DNA from: Paracoccaceae bacterium
GTDB lineage: Bacteria; Pseudomonadota; Alphaproteobacteria; Rhodobacterales; Rhodobacteraceae
Length of the DNA: 64,000 nucleotides
Assembly (NCBI GenBank): GCA_030697175.1
Contig: JAUYQR010000015.1
Location: 310,001-374,000, forward strand
Direction: 5' to 3'
Within the stretch, counting starts at the first letter, position 1. Every line of letters starts with the position of its first letter. Positions 34,449-43,799 of this stretch are shown one piece after another. Made by a program: the position numbers and the translations under genes. The notes under the pieces are model-generated. The model did not search any database. It worked only from the letters and a program-made list of their open reading frames with translations, and was not told the DNA's origin.

Positions 34449-35534
34449 ATGATCCGCACCGCCCATGACATGGCCAAACCCGAGGCCCGCTCTAGCGTGC
34501 CGCAAACCCTGCGCCTGCTGGCCTCCCTGCCAACCGCCCGCATCCTGCGCGGCACATTGTCAGCGGTGGCACTGGCGGCTTTCGCGCTCGGGGCCGCACC
34601 CAGGATGGCCGAGGCCGAAACCCTGCTGAACGTCAGCTACGACCCGACCCGCGAACTCTACCGCGAGATCAACGAGGCATTTTCTGCGTGGTGGGTGGCG
34701 CAAGGCAACGCGGCGCCGGCAGTCGAGGTCAGCCACGGTGGCTCCGGCAGCCAGGCCCGCGCCGTGATCGACGGGCTGGAGGCGCAGGTCGTGACACTGG
34801 CCCTTGCCAGCGACATCGACAAGATCGCCGGGGCCGGCAAACTGCCCGCCGACTGGCAGACGAAACTTCCGCACAACTCCTCGCCCTATACCTCCACCAT
34901 CGTGTTCCTGGTGCGTGAGGGCAACCCGAAGGGCATAAAGGACTGGGGCGATCTTGTGGCCGATGGCGTCGAGGTCATCACCCCGAACCCCAAGACCTCG
35001 GGCGGTGCGCGCTGGAACTATCTGGCAGCCTGGGCCTGGGCCGAAAAGAACGGGCAAGACCCAAAGGCCTTCGTGGGCGCGCTTTACAAGAACGTCCCCG
35101 TCCTCGACAGCGGCGCGCGCGGTGCCACTACAACCTTTGCACAGCGCGGCATCGGTGACGTGCTTCTGGCCTGGGAAAACGAGGCCTACCTTGCGCTGAA
35201 GGAACTGGGCGACGATCAGTTCGACATCGTGGTGCCCTCGGTCAGCGTGCTGGCCGAACCGCCGGTCGCGCTGGTCGATGGCAACATCAAGACCGACGCA
35301 CAGCGCAAGCTGGCCGAGGCTTACCTGACCTTCCTCTACTCGCCCGAAGGCCAGGCCATCGTGTTCAAGAACTTCTACCGTGGCTGGGACACGTCCAAGG
35401 CCAGCCCCGAAGACGTTGCCCGCTTCCCGAAACTTGACCTTGTCGACATCGCCAGCTTTGGCGGCTGGGCCAAGGTGCAGCCGGAACACTTCGGTGACGG
35501 CGGCATCTTCGACCAGATCTATGTGCCGAAATGA
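34449..35534 (+). CDS. Sulfate-binding periplasmic protein
   Basis: A 361-residue sulfate/thiosulfate-binding protein with an unusually long N-terminal leader (about 55 residues) ending in a hydrophobic stretch and a cleavage-like site near [10 protein letters not shown]. Mature motifs: [71 protein letters not shown] and [10 protein letters not shown]. These are Sbp/CysP hallmarks that wrap the sulfate ion through backbone amides and no charged residue. First gene of a sulfate ABC operon; four-base overlap with the permease. Confidence 0.93.
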   Translation: MIRTAHDMAKPEARSSVPQTLRLLASLPTARILRGTLSAVALAAFALGAAPRMAEAETLLNVSYDPTRELYREINEAFSAWWVAQGNAAPAVEVSHGGSGSQARAVIDGLEAQVVTLALASDIDKIAGAGKLPADWQTKLPHNSSPYTSTIVFLVREGNPKGIKDWGDLVADGVEVITPNPKTSGGARWNYLAAWAWAEKNGQDPKAFVGALYKNVPVLDSGARGATTTFAQRGIGDVLLAWENEAYLALKELGDDQFDIVVPSVSVLAEPPVALVDGNIKTDAQRKLAEAYLTFLYSPEGQAIVFKNFYRGWDTSKASPEDVARFPKLDLVDIASFGGWAKVQPEHFGDGGIFDQIYVPK

Positions 35535-36367
35535 GAGCACCGCTGATCCACCGGTCCCCCATGCCCGGCCTTGGCCTGAGCATGGGCGTCACCCTGACGA
35601 TGCTCTCGATCGTTGTCCTGTTGCCGATCGGCGCCCTTCTTCTGAAGGGCGCGACCTATGGCCTTCCAGGCATCTGGGACACCGTGAACCGCGAACGGGT
35701 CTGGTCGGCGCTGTTCCTGTCGTTCCGCCTGTCGCTGTTCGCCGCCCTCTTCAACCTTGTGTTCGGCGTGCTCCTCGCCTGGGTGCTGGTGCGCTACCGC
35801 TTTCCCGGCCGCCGTATCCTTGACGCCGCCGTTGACCTGCCCTTCGCGCTGCCCACCGCCGTCGCAGGCATCTCGCTGACCGCGCTTTACGCGCCGAACG
35901 GCTTTTTCGGGCAAATGGCGGCCGAGATCGGCTGGAAGATCGCCTATACCCAATGGGGCATCTTCATCGCCCTGGTGTTCGTGGGCCTGCCCTTCGTCAC
36001 CCGCACCGTCCAACCGGTGATCGAGGAAATCGAGCGCGAGGTCGAGGAAGCCTCCGCCACCCTTGGCGCCACCCGCCTGCACACCCTGCGCCACGTCATC
36101 CTGCCGATGCTTGCCCCCGCAGCCCTTACCGGGTTCGCGCTGGCGCTGGCGCGGGCGGTCGGGGAATACGGGTCGGTGATCTTCATCGCGGGCAACATCC
36201 CGTTGGTGACCGAAATCGCCCCCCTCCTCATCATCATCCAGCTTGAGGAATTCAACTATGACGCCGCCGCCGCCATCGGCATCGCGATGCTGCTGATCAG
36301 TTTCGCCATGCTTCTGGTCATCAACCTGATCCAGGTCTGGAGCCGCCGGAGGATTGGCTATGTCTGA
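35531..36367 (+). CDS. cysT: Sulfate ABC transporter permease CysT (CysU)
   Basis: A 278-residue permease beginning [20 protein letters not shown]. It has [40 protein letters not shown] and the docking loop [20 protein letters not shown], the CysT pattern. The stop TGA overlaps the start region of cysW by eight bases. Confidence 0.92.
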   Translation: MRAPLIHRSPMPGLGLSMGVTLTMLSIVVLLPIGALLLKGATYGLPGIWDTVNRERVWSALFLSFRLSLFAALFNLVFGVLLAWVLVRYRFPGRRILDAAVDLPFALPTAVAGISLTALYAPNGFFGQMAAEIGWKIAYTQWGIFIALVFVGLPFVTRTVQPVIEEIEREVEEASATLGATRLHTLRHVILPMLAPAALTGFALALARAVGEYGSVIFIAGNIPLVTEIAPLLIIIQLEEFNYDAAAAIGIAMLLISFAMLLVINLIQVWSRRRIGYV

Positions 36368-37223
36368 CACCCCCAACATCCGGTTCCGCTCGGCAACCGA
36401 GGAAACACCCACCGCGCGCTGGGTGCTGATCGGCCTTGCGTTCGCGGGTCTCGGCATCCTCGTGTTCGCCCCGCTCATTGCGGTGTTCGTCGAGGCGCTG
36501 GCCGATGGCGTCACAGCCTCGCTCAAAAGCCTCGCCAGCCCCGATGCGCGGGATGCGATCCGCCTGACGCTGACCATCGCGGCGATAGCGGTTCCTTTGA
36601 ACGCGGCCTTCGGCATCGCGGCGGCATGGTTCATCACCAAGTTCGACTTCACCGGCAAAGCCTTCCTGATCACGCTGATCGACCTGCCCTTCTCCGTCTC
36701 GCCCGTTGTCGCGGGCCTCTGCATCGTGCTGATGTTCGGGGCGAACTCCGCCCTTGGCGGCTGGCTGGTGGCGCAAGGCTATCCCATCGTGTTCGCCCTG
36801 CCGGGGATCATCCTGGCCACCATGTTCGTGACCTTCCCCTTCGTCGCGCGCGAGCTGATCCCGGTGATGATCGAACAGGGCCGCGCCGAGGAAGAGGCGG
36901 CGCTGACCCTTGGCGCCTCGGGCTGGCGCACCTTCTGGACCGTCACGCTGCCGAACATCCGCTGGGCGCTGCTTTACGGTGTCCTCCTCTGCAACGCCCG
37001 CGCGATGGGCGAGTTTGGCGCGGTCGCCGTCGTCTCCGGCAAGATCCGGGGGCAGACCGCCACGATGCCCACCACGATCGAGATGCTCTATCAGGAATAC
37101 CTGTCGGTCGCGGCGTTCAGCCTTGCCGCCGTGCTGGCCCTCCTGGCTCTTCTCACCCTCCTCTTGAAAACCGCGCTCGAAATCCGCCATGCCGATCAAC
37201 TGGCCGCAACGCACCGCCACTAG
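36360..37223 (+). CDS. cysW: Sulfate ABC transporter permease CysW
   Basis: A 287-residue permease: [60 protein letters not shown] and the docking loop [20 protein letters not shown]. The start at the ATG at 36360 is set by GGAGG seven bases upstream; a TTG at 36354 is rejected. Partner of CysT. Confidence 0.92.
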   Translation: MSDTPNIRFRSATEETPTARWVLIGLAFAGLGILVFAPLIAVFVEALADGVTASLKSLASPDARDAIRLTLTIAAIAVPLNAAFGIAAAWFITKFDFTGKAFLITLIDLPFSVSPVVAGLCIVLMFGANSALGGWLVAQGYPIVFALPGIILATMFVTFPFVARELIPVMIEQGRAEEEAALTLGASGWRTFWTVTLPNIRWALLYGVLLCNARAMGEFGAVAVVSGKIRGQTATMPTTIEMLYQEYLSVAAFSLAAVLALLALLTLLLKTALEIRHADQLAATHRH

Positions 37224-37233
37224 GAAAACGCCC

Positions 37234-37965
37234 ATGCACATCGAAATCGACGAGATCTCAAAGCAGTTCGGCACCACGGCGGCGCTGCATCCGGTGTCGC
37301 TGTCGCTGCCCTCGGGCGCGCTGGTTGCCCTCCTTGGCCCGTCAGGGTCCGGCAAGACCACGCTGCTGCGCATCCTCGGCGGGCTTGAATTCCCCACCTC
37401 GGGCCGCGTGCTGTTTGACGGGCAGGATGCCACCGGCCTCAGCGTGCAGGAACGCCGCGCGGGCTTCGTGTTCCAGAGCTACGCGCTCTTCCGCCACATG
37501 ACGGTGTTTGACAACATCGCCTACGGCCTGAACGCCCGCCCCCGCGCCTCACGCCCCACCAGGGCCGAGATCGCCCGCCGCGTCACCAAACTGCTGGAGC
37601 TGATCCAGCTTCCCGACATCGGCGCGCGCTATCCCAGCCAACTCTCCGGCGGCCAGCGCCAGCGCGTCGCCCTGGCCCGCGCGCTGGCCATCGAGCCGCG
37701 GATGCTGCTCTTGGACGAACCCTTCGGCGCGCTCGATGCCAAGGTGCGCAAGGAGTTGCGGCAGGGTCTACGCGACATCCACGACACCACCGGCCTGACC
37801 ACCGTCTTCGTGACCCACGATCAGGACGAGGCGATGGAACTGGCCGATCTGGTGGTCGTCATGTCCGGATCAAGTTCGGGGGGCCGGATCGAACAGATCG
37901 GCAAGCCACAGGACATCCGCGCCCGCCCCGCCACGCCCTTCGTGCGCGACTTCATCAGTGCGTAA
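37234..37965 (+). CDS. cysA: Sulfate ABC transporter ATP-binding protein CysA (short form)
   Basis: A 243-residue ABC ATPase: Walker [30 protein letters not shown], signature [15 protein letters not shown], Walker [19 protein letters not shown] and [14 protein letters not shown]. Classical CysA is about 340-365 residues with a TOBE-like C-terminal domain; this protein stops right after the ATPase domain (FVRDFISA). A possible loss of a regulatory domain. AGGAAA lies before the ATG. Confidence 0.88.
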   Translation: MHIEIDEISKQFGTTAALHPVSLSLPSGALVALLGPSGSGKTTLLRILGGLEFPTSGRVLFDGQDATGLSVQERRAGFVFQSYALFRHMTVFDNIAYGLNARPRASRPTRAEIARRVTKLLELIQLPDIGARYPSQLSGGQRQRVALARALAIEPRMLLLDEPFGALDAKVRKELRQGLRDIHDTTGLTTVFVTHDQDEAMELADLVVVMSGSSSGGRIEQIGKPQDIRARPATPFVRDFISA

Positions 37966-37989
37966 GGGGCGCTACTTGCGCCCCTTCTT
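37966..37989 (+). terminator. Terminator of the sulfate operon
   Basis: GGGGCGC (37966-37972) pairs with GCGCCCC (37978-37984) around TACTT, followed by TTCTT. It begins directly after the cysA stop and contains the stop codon of the convergent gene. Confidence 0.6.
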
Positions 37990-38895
37990 CACCTCGGCGT
38001 CCATGTCGACGCCGTTCAGCGCGCCGACGATATCGCTCAACATCGGCACATAATCGTCGCCGCGCCCGGTGGCGATGGCGTGGGTGTAGTAGTGCTTTGC
38101 CGCCCCCGCCATCAGGTTCACCATGTCGGCATCCGACGCCATGTCGTTCAGATAGCGCATGTCCTTGGCCGCGTTGGCGATGGAAAACTTGTGCGCGTCG
38201 CGGTTGCGTTCCACCACGTAGCCCATGAAGGTCTCGAAGAACCCGCAGCCCATCCGGCTTGGCCCGATCACCTCGTGGATCGTCTGCGGCGAGATGCCGA
38301 CCTTCGCGCCCAAAACCACCGCCTCGGAGTATAGCGCACCGTAGGACAGGCTGATGAAGTTCATCACCAGCTTCATCTTGTGGCCGCTGCCCACCGGGCC
38401 GATGTGGCTGACCCGCGCCGCCCAGCAGTCGATCACCGGGCGAATGCGCGCGAACACCTCCGGTTCGCAACCGACCATCGCGCTCAACTGCCCCGCTTCG
38501 GCCTGCACCGGCGTGCCACCCAAGGGCGCATCGACGAAATGCCCGCCCACCGCCGCCAGTTCCGCCGCCAGCGCCTCGGTCGAGCCGGGATTGGCGGTCG
38601 ACGTGTCGATCACCACCAGACCGGGCCGCGCACCCGCCAAGATCCCGTCCGGCCCGCGCAGCACGGCCTCGATCTGCGGCGAGTTCGACAGGCACAGGTG
38701 GATGATATCGCACATCTCCGCCATCTGACGCGGGTTCTCAGCCTCGCGCGCGCCCAGCGCCAGCAGGCTTTCCACCGGCGTGCGGTTTGACCGTCCCCGC
38801 ACCCACAACTGGTATCCCGCAAGCCGCAGGTTCTTGGCCATGCCGTGGCCCATGAAGCCGACGCCGATGAAGCCGATGACGGGTTTTTCAGACAT
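37972..38895 (-). CDS. NAD(P)-dependent beta-hydroxyacid dehydrogenase (3-hydroxyisobutyrate dehydrogenase family)
   Basis: A 307-residue protein with the Rossmann motif [17 protein letters not shown], the substrate loop [20 protein letters not shown] (family DAPVSGG) and the catalytic lysine segment [12 protein letters not shown] with K175 and N179. Family members oxidise 3-hydroxyisobutyrate or reduce tartronate semialdehyde, or act on related acids; the C-terminal domain is more divergent ([20 protein letters not shown]), so the substrate is open. The ATG at 38895 is preceded by AAGGAACC. Upstream in-frame extension has no support. Confidence 0.85.
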   Translation of the reverse strand: MSEKPVIGFIGVGFMGHGMAKNLRLAGYQLWVRGRSNRTPVESLLALGAREAENPRQMAEMCDIIHLCLSNSPQIEAVLRGPDGILAGARPGLVVIDTSTANPGSTEALAAELAAVGGHFVDAPLGGTPVQAEAGQLSAMVGCEPEVFARIRPVIDCWAARVSHIGPVGSGHKMKLVMNFISLSYGALYSEAVVLGAKVGISPQTIHEVIGPSRMGCGFFETFMGYVVERNRDAHKFSIANAAKDMRYLNDMASDADMVNLMAGAAKHYYTHAIATGRGDDYVPMLSDIVGALNGVDMDAEVKKGRK

Positions 38896-39004
38896 GCTCT
38901 GGTTCCTTTGTGCCGCTGGCCCTGTTGCCCTCGGTATGGCACGGCATGGCCGCCTCCTGCCAGAGCGCTGCGAAATGCAAACCCGAAAAACCGAAACAAC
39001 CCCC

Positions 39005-39035
39005 TTGACCTTCCCATGATGGGAAGCCCCATATG
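39005..39035 (+). promoter_or_regulatory. CueR-type copper-responsive promoter of copA
   Basis: TTGACC at 39005-39010, a spacer of about 19 bases and CATATG at 39030-39035. The spacer holds a perfect dyad CTTCCCAT-G-ATGGGAAG (39010-39026); read as CTTCC-N7-GGAAG it has the half-site spacing of MerR-family CueR operators. The long spacer is the hallmark of MerR-type activation. The cueR gene lies just after copA. Confidence 0.8.
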
Positions 39036-39063
39036 GGGAGGCAAGCAATGCAAGGGCTGCGCC

Positions 39064-41520
39064 ATGAATGCCGATCCCAGACTTCCGAACCCCGCCCTCA
39101 GCCTGCCCGTCGAAGGCATGACCTGCGCTTCCTGCGTCGGGCGGGTGGAGCGTGCTCTGAAGGCCGTGCCGGGCGTGACCGAGGCCTCCGTCAACCTTGC
39201 CACCGAACGCGCCGAGGTGGTGACCGACGGCTCGGCCGACCGCGCGCGTCTGGTCAGCGCGGTGGAAGGCGCGGGTTACTCAGTGCCGCAAAGCGTGCAG
39301 GTGCTGTCGGTCGAGGGGATGACTTGCGCCTCCTGCGTCGCCCGCGTCGAACGCGCGCTGACAGCGGTGCCGGGCGTCACGACCGCCACCGTCAACCTCG
39401 CCATCGAAACCGCCAGCGTCACCGGCTCCGCCGCGCCCGGCGACCTGATCCGCGCCATCGCTGCAGCAGGCTACACCGCAACCCCCGACCGCAGCCGCAA
39501 TGAGACCGAGGATCGCCGCGCCGCCGAGGAAGCCGGCCTCCGCCGCGACCTGATCCTGTCGGCCACCCTGTCGCTGCCGGTTTTCTTGATGGAAATGGGC
39601 GGCCATCTGATCCCCGCGATCCACCATTTCATCGGCTCCACCATCGGGATGCAGGCAAGCTGGGTGATCCAGTTCGTGCTGACAACGCTGGTGCTGGGCG
39701 GCCCCGGACGGCGCTTCTTCCTCAAAGGCATCCCGGCCCTGCTGCGCGCCGCCCCCGACATGAACAGCCTCGTCGCCGTCGGCACCGCTGCGGCTTATGC
39801 CTATTCCGTGGTCGCAACCTTCCTGCCCGCGACCCTGCCCCCCGGCACCGTGGCCGTCTACTTCGAGGCGGCGGCGGTCATCGTCACCCTGATCCTCCTC
39901 GGCCGCTATCTGGAAGCGCGCGCCAAGGGCCAGACCTCGCAGGCGATCCGCCGCCTGATCGGCCTGCAACCCCGCGTGGCCCATGTCTGGCGCGACGGCG
40001 TGCTGGCCGATCTGCCGGTCGAAGCGCTGCGTGCCGGCGACCGGCTTGACCTGCGCCCCGGCGAACGCGTCCCGGTCGATGGCGAGGTGGTCGAAGGCAC
40101 AAGCTGGATCGACGAATCCATGCTGACCGGCGAACCGGTGCCGGTCGCCAAGGAGGCTGGCGCCAAGGTCATCGGCGGCACGGTGAACCAGACCGGCGCG
40201 CTGACGCTGGTCGCCACAGCCGTCGGCGGCGACACCATGCTCGCCCGCATCATCCGCATGGTCGAGGCGGCGCAGGGCGGCAAGCTGCCGATCCAGGCGC
40301 TGGTCGATCAGGTGACGCTGTGGTTCGTGCCAGTCGTCATGGCGCTGGCCGCCCTGACCTTCGCGGTCTGGATGATCTGGGGGCCGGACCCGGCGCTTGG
40401 CCTCGCGCTCGTCAACGCCGTCGCTGTCCTCATCATCGCCTGCCCCTGCGCAATGGGGCTGGCCACGCCCACCTCGATCCTTGTTGGCACCGGGCGCGGC
40501 GCGGCCCTTGGCATCCTGTTCCGCAAGGGCGAGGCGCTGCAACTGCTGCAAGGCGTGGCGGTCGTCGCGGTCGACAAGACCGGCACCCTGACCGAAGGCA
40601 AGCCCGCGCTGACCGACCTGATCCCCGCGCCGGGCTTTGACCGCGCCACCGTGCTTTCCCTTGCGGCAGCGGTGGAAACCCGCTCCGAGCACCCGATCGC
40701 CCGCGCCATCGTGGCCGCCGCCGAGGCCGAGGGGCTGGCCCTCACCCAGCCCGAAGATCTGGTGGCAACCCCGGGCTACGGTGTAGCCGCCCGCGTCGCT
40801 GGCCAGCGCGTCGAGGTCGGCGCAGACCGCCTGATGCGCAAGCTCGGCCTCGATGTCACCCCCTTCGCCGAGGCCGCCGCACGGCTGGCCGATGCAGGTG
40901 GCACGCCGCTTTATGCCGCCATCGACGGCAGGCTCGCCGGGCTTCTGGGCGTGGCCGACCCGATCAAGCCCACCACCCCCGACGCGATCCGCGCGCTTCA
41001 CGCCCTTGGCGTCAAGGTCGCGATGATCACCGGCGACAATGCCCGCACGGCAAAGGCGGTGGCAGCCAAGCTCGGCATCGACGAGGTGGTGGCCGAGGTC
41101 TTGCCCGAAGGCAAGGTCGACGCGGTGCGCCGCCTGAAGGGCGCAGGCCGGCTTGCCTATGTCGGCGATGGCATCAACGACGCCCCCGCCCTTGCCGAAG
41201 CCGATGTCGGCGTCGCGGTCGGCACCGGCACCGATGTGGCAATCGAGGCGGCAGATGTGGTGCTGGTGTCCGGCCAACTGACCGGCGTGCCGACCGCCAT
41301 CGCCCTGTCGCGCGCCACGATGCGCAACATCCGCCAGAACCTGTTCTGGGCCTTTGCCTACAACGCAGCCCTGATCCCTGTGGCCGCCGGCGTGCTCTAC
41401 CCCGGCTTCGGCATCCTTCTGTCGCCCATCTTCGCCGCCGGGGCGATGGCGCTCTCCAGCGTCTTTGTCCTCGGCAATGCCCTGCGCCTGCGCAGTTTCC
41501 AACCCCGGAGAACCGCATGA
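39064..41520 (+). CDS. copA: Copper-exporting P1B-type ATPase
   Basis: An 818-residue pump with two N-terminal HMA metal-binding domains (GMTCASC at C21/C24 and C88/C91), eight membrane helices, the intramembrane CPC motif (IIACPCAMG), the phosphorylation site DKTGT, actuator MLTGEP, and hinge motifs MITGDN and [15 protein letters not shown]. It exports Cu(I) from the cytoplasm using ATP. The ATG at 39064 lies downstream of the CueR-type promoter; an earlier in-frame ATG at 39016 lies inside the promoter and is rejected. Its stop overlaps the cueR start, forming a copper-sensing and export unit. Confidence 0.95.
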   Translation: MNADPRLPNPALSLPVEGMTCASCVGRVERALKAVPGVTEASVNLATERAEVVTDGSADRARLVSAVEGAGYSVPQSVQVLSVEGMTCASCVARVERALTAVPGVTTATVNLAIETASVTGSAAPGDLIRAIAAAGYTATPDRSRNETEDRRAAEEAGLRRDLILSATLSLPVFLMEMGGHLIPAIHHFIGSTIGMQASWVIQFVLTTLVLGGPGRRFFLKGIPALLRAAPDMNSLVAVGTAAAYAYSVVATFLPATLPPGTVAVYFEAAAVIVTLILLGRYLEARAKGQTSQAIRRLIGLQPRVAHVWRDGVLADLPVEALRAGDRLDLRPGERVPVDGEVVEGTSWIDESMLTGEPVPVAKEAGAKVIGGTVNQTGALTLVATAVGGDTMLARIIRMVEAAQGGKLPIQALVDQVTLWFVPVVMALAALTFAVWMIWGPDPALGLALVNAVAVLIIACPCAMGLATPTSILVGTGRGAALGILFRKGEALQLLQGVAVVAVDKTGTLTEGKPALTDLIPAPGFDRATVLSLAAAVETRSEHPIARAIVAAAEAEGLALTQPEDLVATPGYGVAARVAGQRVEVGADRLMRKLGLDVTPFAEAAARLADAGGTPLYAAIDGRLAGLLGVADPIKPTTPDAIRALHALGVKVAMITGDNARTAKAVAAKLGIDEVVAEVLPEGKVDAVRRLKGAGRLAYVGDGINDAPALAEADVGVAVGTGTDVAIEAADVVLVSGQLTGVPTAIALSRATMRNIRQNLFWAFAYNAALIPVAAGVLYPGFGILLSPIFAAGAMALSSVFVLGNALRLRSFQPRRTA

Positions 41521-41954
41521 ACATTGGGGAAGCCGCAGCCGCATCCGGCGTCTCGGCCAAGATGATCCGCTACTACGAAGACACCGGCCTGATCCCGCCC
41601 GCCGGTCGCAGCGCTTCCGGCTACCGCACCTATTCGCCGCGTGATGTGCAGCTTCTGCGCTTCATCCGCCGGGCGCGCGACCTTGGCTTCGGGATGGAAA
41701 AGATCGCCGAGCTTCTGGCGCTCTGGCGCGACCGCAGCCGCGCCAGCGCCGACGTCAAACACCTCGCGCTGGACCAGGTTCAGGGCCTGAAGGCCCGCAT
41801 CCTTGAAATGGAGGCGATGGTCGCCACGCTGCAAACGCTGGCCGATGCCTGCGCCGGCGACCACCACCCCGATTGCCCGATCCTTGCCGATCTTGGCGCC
41901 GATGCCTCGATCATCCCTGCCCAGCCAGGCAAGCGGCCGTTCACCCATCTCTGA
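41517..41954 (+). CDS. cueR: Copper-responsive MerR-family regulator CueR
   Basis: A 145-residue MerR protein: [20 protein letters not shown] starts the winged helix, [20 protein letters not shown] follows, then a long dimerisation helix. The Cu(I)-binding cysteines are C112 and C120 (CAGDHHPDC), the same positions as in the E. coli protein. ATGA overlap with copA. It should twist the copA promoter at 39005-39035 when copper binds. Confidence 0.94.
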   Translation: MNIGEAAAASGVSAKMIRYYEDTGLIPPAGRSASGYRTYSPRDVQLLRFIRRARDLGFGMEKIAELLALWRDRSRASADVKHLALDQVQGLKARILEMEAMVATLQTLADACAGDHHPDCPILADLGADASIIPAQPGKRPFTHL

Positions 41955-42692
41955 TCAGGTGTTGGTCCAGCCGCCGTCGATGACCTGCGTGGTGCCCGTG
42001 GTGTAGCGCGCCTCGTCGCTGGCCAGATACACGATCAGCATCGCGATCTCCTCGGCGTCGGCCATCCGCCCGATTGGCTGGCGGGCGACGAACGCCTTGC
42101 GCGCCGCCTCGTAATCGCCGGTGTCGCGCAGGCGCTGGTTCAACGACGGGCTGTCGACCGTGCCGGGACAAATGGCGTTGCAGCGGATGCCTTGCGTCAC
42201 GAAATCGGCGGCAATCGCCTTGGTCAGACCGATCACCCCGGCCTTGGTCGCGCCGTAGACAAAGCGGTTCGGCGCCGCGATGATCGACCCCACGACCGAG
42301 GCCATGTTGATGATCGACCCGCCGCCCCTGGCGATCATGCCGGGCAGCACCGCACGGCACATCCGGTACATCGCCGTCATGTTCAGATCGACGCTGAACG
42401 CCCAGGCGTCCTCATCGCAATCCAGAATGGTGCCTGCGGCCACAAACCCCGCGCAGTTGAACAGCACGTCCGGCGTGCCTATGGCCTCGAACGTGGCCTT
42501 GATCGCGGCGGGGTCGCGCACGTTCAGAACCCGTGTGGTGATGCCCTCGTCGGTCAGCGTCGCCAGCGCCGCCTCGTTCACATCGGTGGCGATCACCTTC
42601 GCCCCTTCACGCGCCATCGCAATGGCCGAGGCCCGGCCGATGCCCTGCCCCGCCGCCGTCACCAGAACCGTCTTGCCGCTCAGTCGTCCCAT
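41955..42692 (-). CDS. Short-chain dehydrogenase/reductase (BDH2/DHRS6-like)
   Basis: A 245-residue SDR: cofactor motif TAAGQGIG, NMASVVGS with catalytic Ser, Y146 and K150 in YGATKAG, and AICPGTVDSPSLNQRL and IDGGWTN. The motif set closely resembles the human BDH2 (DHRS6) type and bacterial relatives acting on hydroxybutyrate or sugar acids. The stop touches the cueR stop region convergently. Substrate not decided by sequence. Confidence 0.85.
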   Translation of the reverse strand: MGRLSGKTVLVTAAGQGIGRASAIAMAREGAKVIATDVNEAALATLTDEGITTRVLNVRDPAAIKATFEAIGTPDVLFNCAGFVAAGTILDCDEDAWAFSVDLNMTAMYRMCRAVLPGMIARGGGSIINMASVVGSIIAAPNRFVYGATKAGVIGLTKAIAADFVTQGIRCNAICPGTVDSPSLNQRLRDTGDYEAARKAFVARQPIGRMADAEEIAMLIVYLASDEARYTTGTTQVIDGGWTNT

Positions 42693-42755
42693 GCTCGTTC
42701 TCCCGATTTGCGGCGATCTTGCCGGGTCACCGCGAAAAGCGCCAGTCCTGACATG

Positions 42756-43742
42756 TCAGTTTGCGTAGCCCTCGCCCCGGCTCCAGCGCCAGGCATCGGT
42801 GATCATCTGCGGCATGGTCGAGCGGGTCGGCTCCCAGCCGAGTTCCTCCATCGCCCGCGCGCTGCCTGACACCAGGCTGGCCGCGTCGCCGCCACGGCGT
42901 GGGCCGATCACCACCGGCACCTCGCGGTTGGTCACGATGCGGGCATGGTCCAGCACCTCGCGCACCGAAAACCCCCGGCCTGACCCAAGGTTGAACACCC
43001 GGCTCGGCTTGCCGTCCAAAAGCCAGCGCAGACCCAGCACATGCGCTTCGGCCAGATCCATCACATGCACATAGTCGCGCACGCAGGTGCCGTCAGGAGT
43101 GGGGTAATCGGTGCCATGCACCGTCAGCGTGTCGCGCTTGCCGTCGATGGTTTCCAGAACCAGCGGCACCAGATGCGTCTCGGGCCGGTGCTGTTCGCCG
43201 ACCTCGCCCTCAGGGTCGGCCCCCGCCACGTTGAAATACCGGAAGATCACGTTGCGCAGCCCGTGGCTGGCGCCGAAGTTCGCCAGAATATCCTCGATCG
43301 CCCGCTTCGATGCGCCATAGGCGTTCAACGGATGCTGCGGGCTCTGCTCATCCAGAAGCACGCCGTCCTGATCGCCGTAAGTAGCGCAGGTCGAGGAAAA
43401 CACGAATGCACCGCACCCCGCCGCGACCGTCGCCTCAACCAGATTGAGCGCACCAAGCACGTTCGCCCGCCAGTATTTTCCCGGATCGGTCATCGCCTCA
43501 CCGACCAGCGACAGCGCTGCGAAATGCATCACTGCGATCGGGCGATGCTCGGCAAAGGCACGGCCCAGCGCCTCGCGGTCGGCGAGATCGGCCTTGACCA
43601 GCGGGCCGTAGCGCACCGCGTCGGCCCAGCCCGTCGACAGGTTGTCAAAGGCAACCGGCTCGAACCCTGCGCGCCGCAACACCTTGCAGGCATGCGCGCC
43701 AATATAGCCCGCCCCACCCGTCACCAAAACCCGGTCTGCCAT
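42756..43742 (-). CDS. galE: UDP-glucose 4-epimerase
   Basis: A 328-residue extended SDR: MADRVLVTGGAGYIGAHACK, DNLSTGW, HFAALSLVGEAMTDP, FVFSSTCATYGD, the catalytic Y142 and K146 in AYGASK, and FRYFNVAGADPEGEVGEQHR. It interconverts UDP-glucose and UDP-galactose (possibly the N-acetyl forms) in the cytoplasm for surface polysaccharide. Close to ugd at 47819-49123, with a secreted RTX gene between them. Confidence 0.93.
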   Translation of the reverse strand: MADRVLVTGGAGYIGAHACKVLRRAGFEPVAFDNLSTGWADAVRYGPLVKADLADREALGRAFAEHRPIAVMHFAALSLVGEAMTDPGKYWRANVLGALNLVEATVAAGCGAFVFSSTCATYGDQDGVLLDEQSPQHPLNAYGASKRAIEDILANFGASHGLRNVIFRYFNVAGADPEGEVGEQHRPETHLVPLVLETIDGKRDTLTVHGTDYPTPDGTCVRDYVHVMDLAEAHVLGLRWLLDGKPSRVFNLGSGRGFSVREVLDHARIVTNREVPVVIGPRRGGDAASLVSGSARAMEELGWEPTRSTMPQMITDAWRWSRGEGYAN

Positions 43743-43799
43743 CGTGCGCCCTTTCCCTGGCCACTCGTCACCGCACCGCGCCCCTCGACGCTGGCGCGT

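Noticed and set aside
39016-39063. Earlier start for copA ([10 protein letters not shown]...)
   Set aside because: This ATG lies within the CueR-type promoter, upstream of the expected transcription start.
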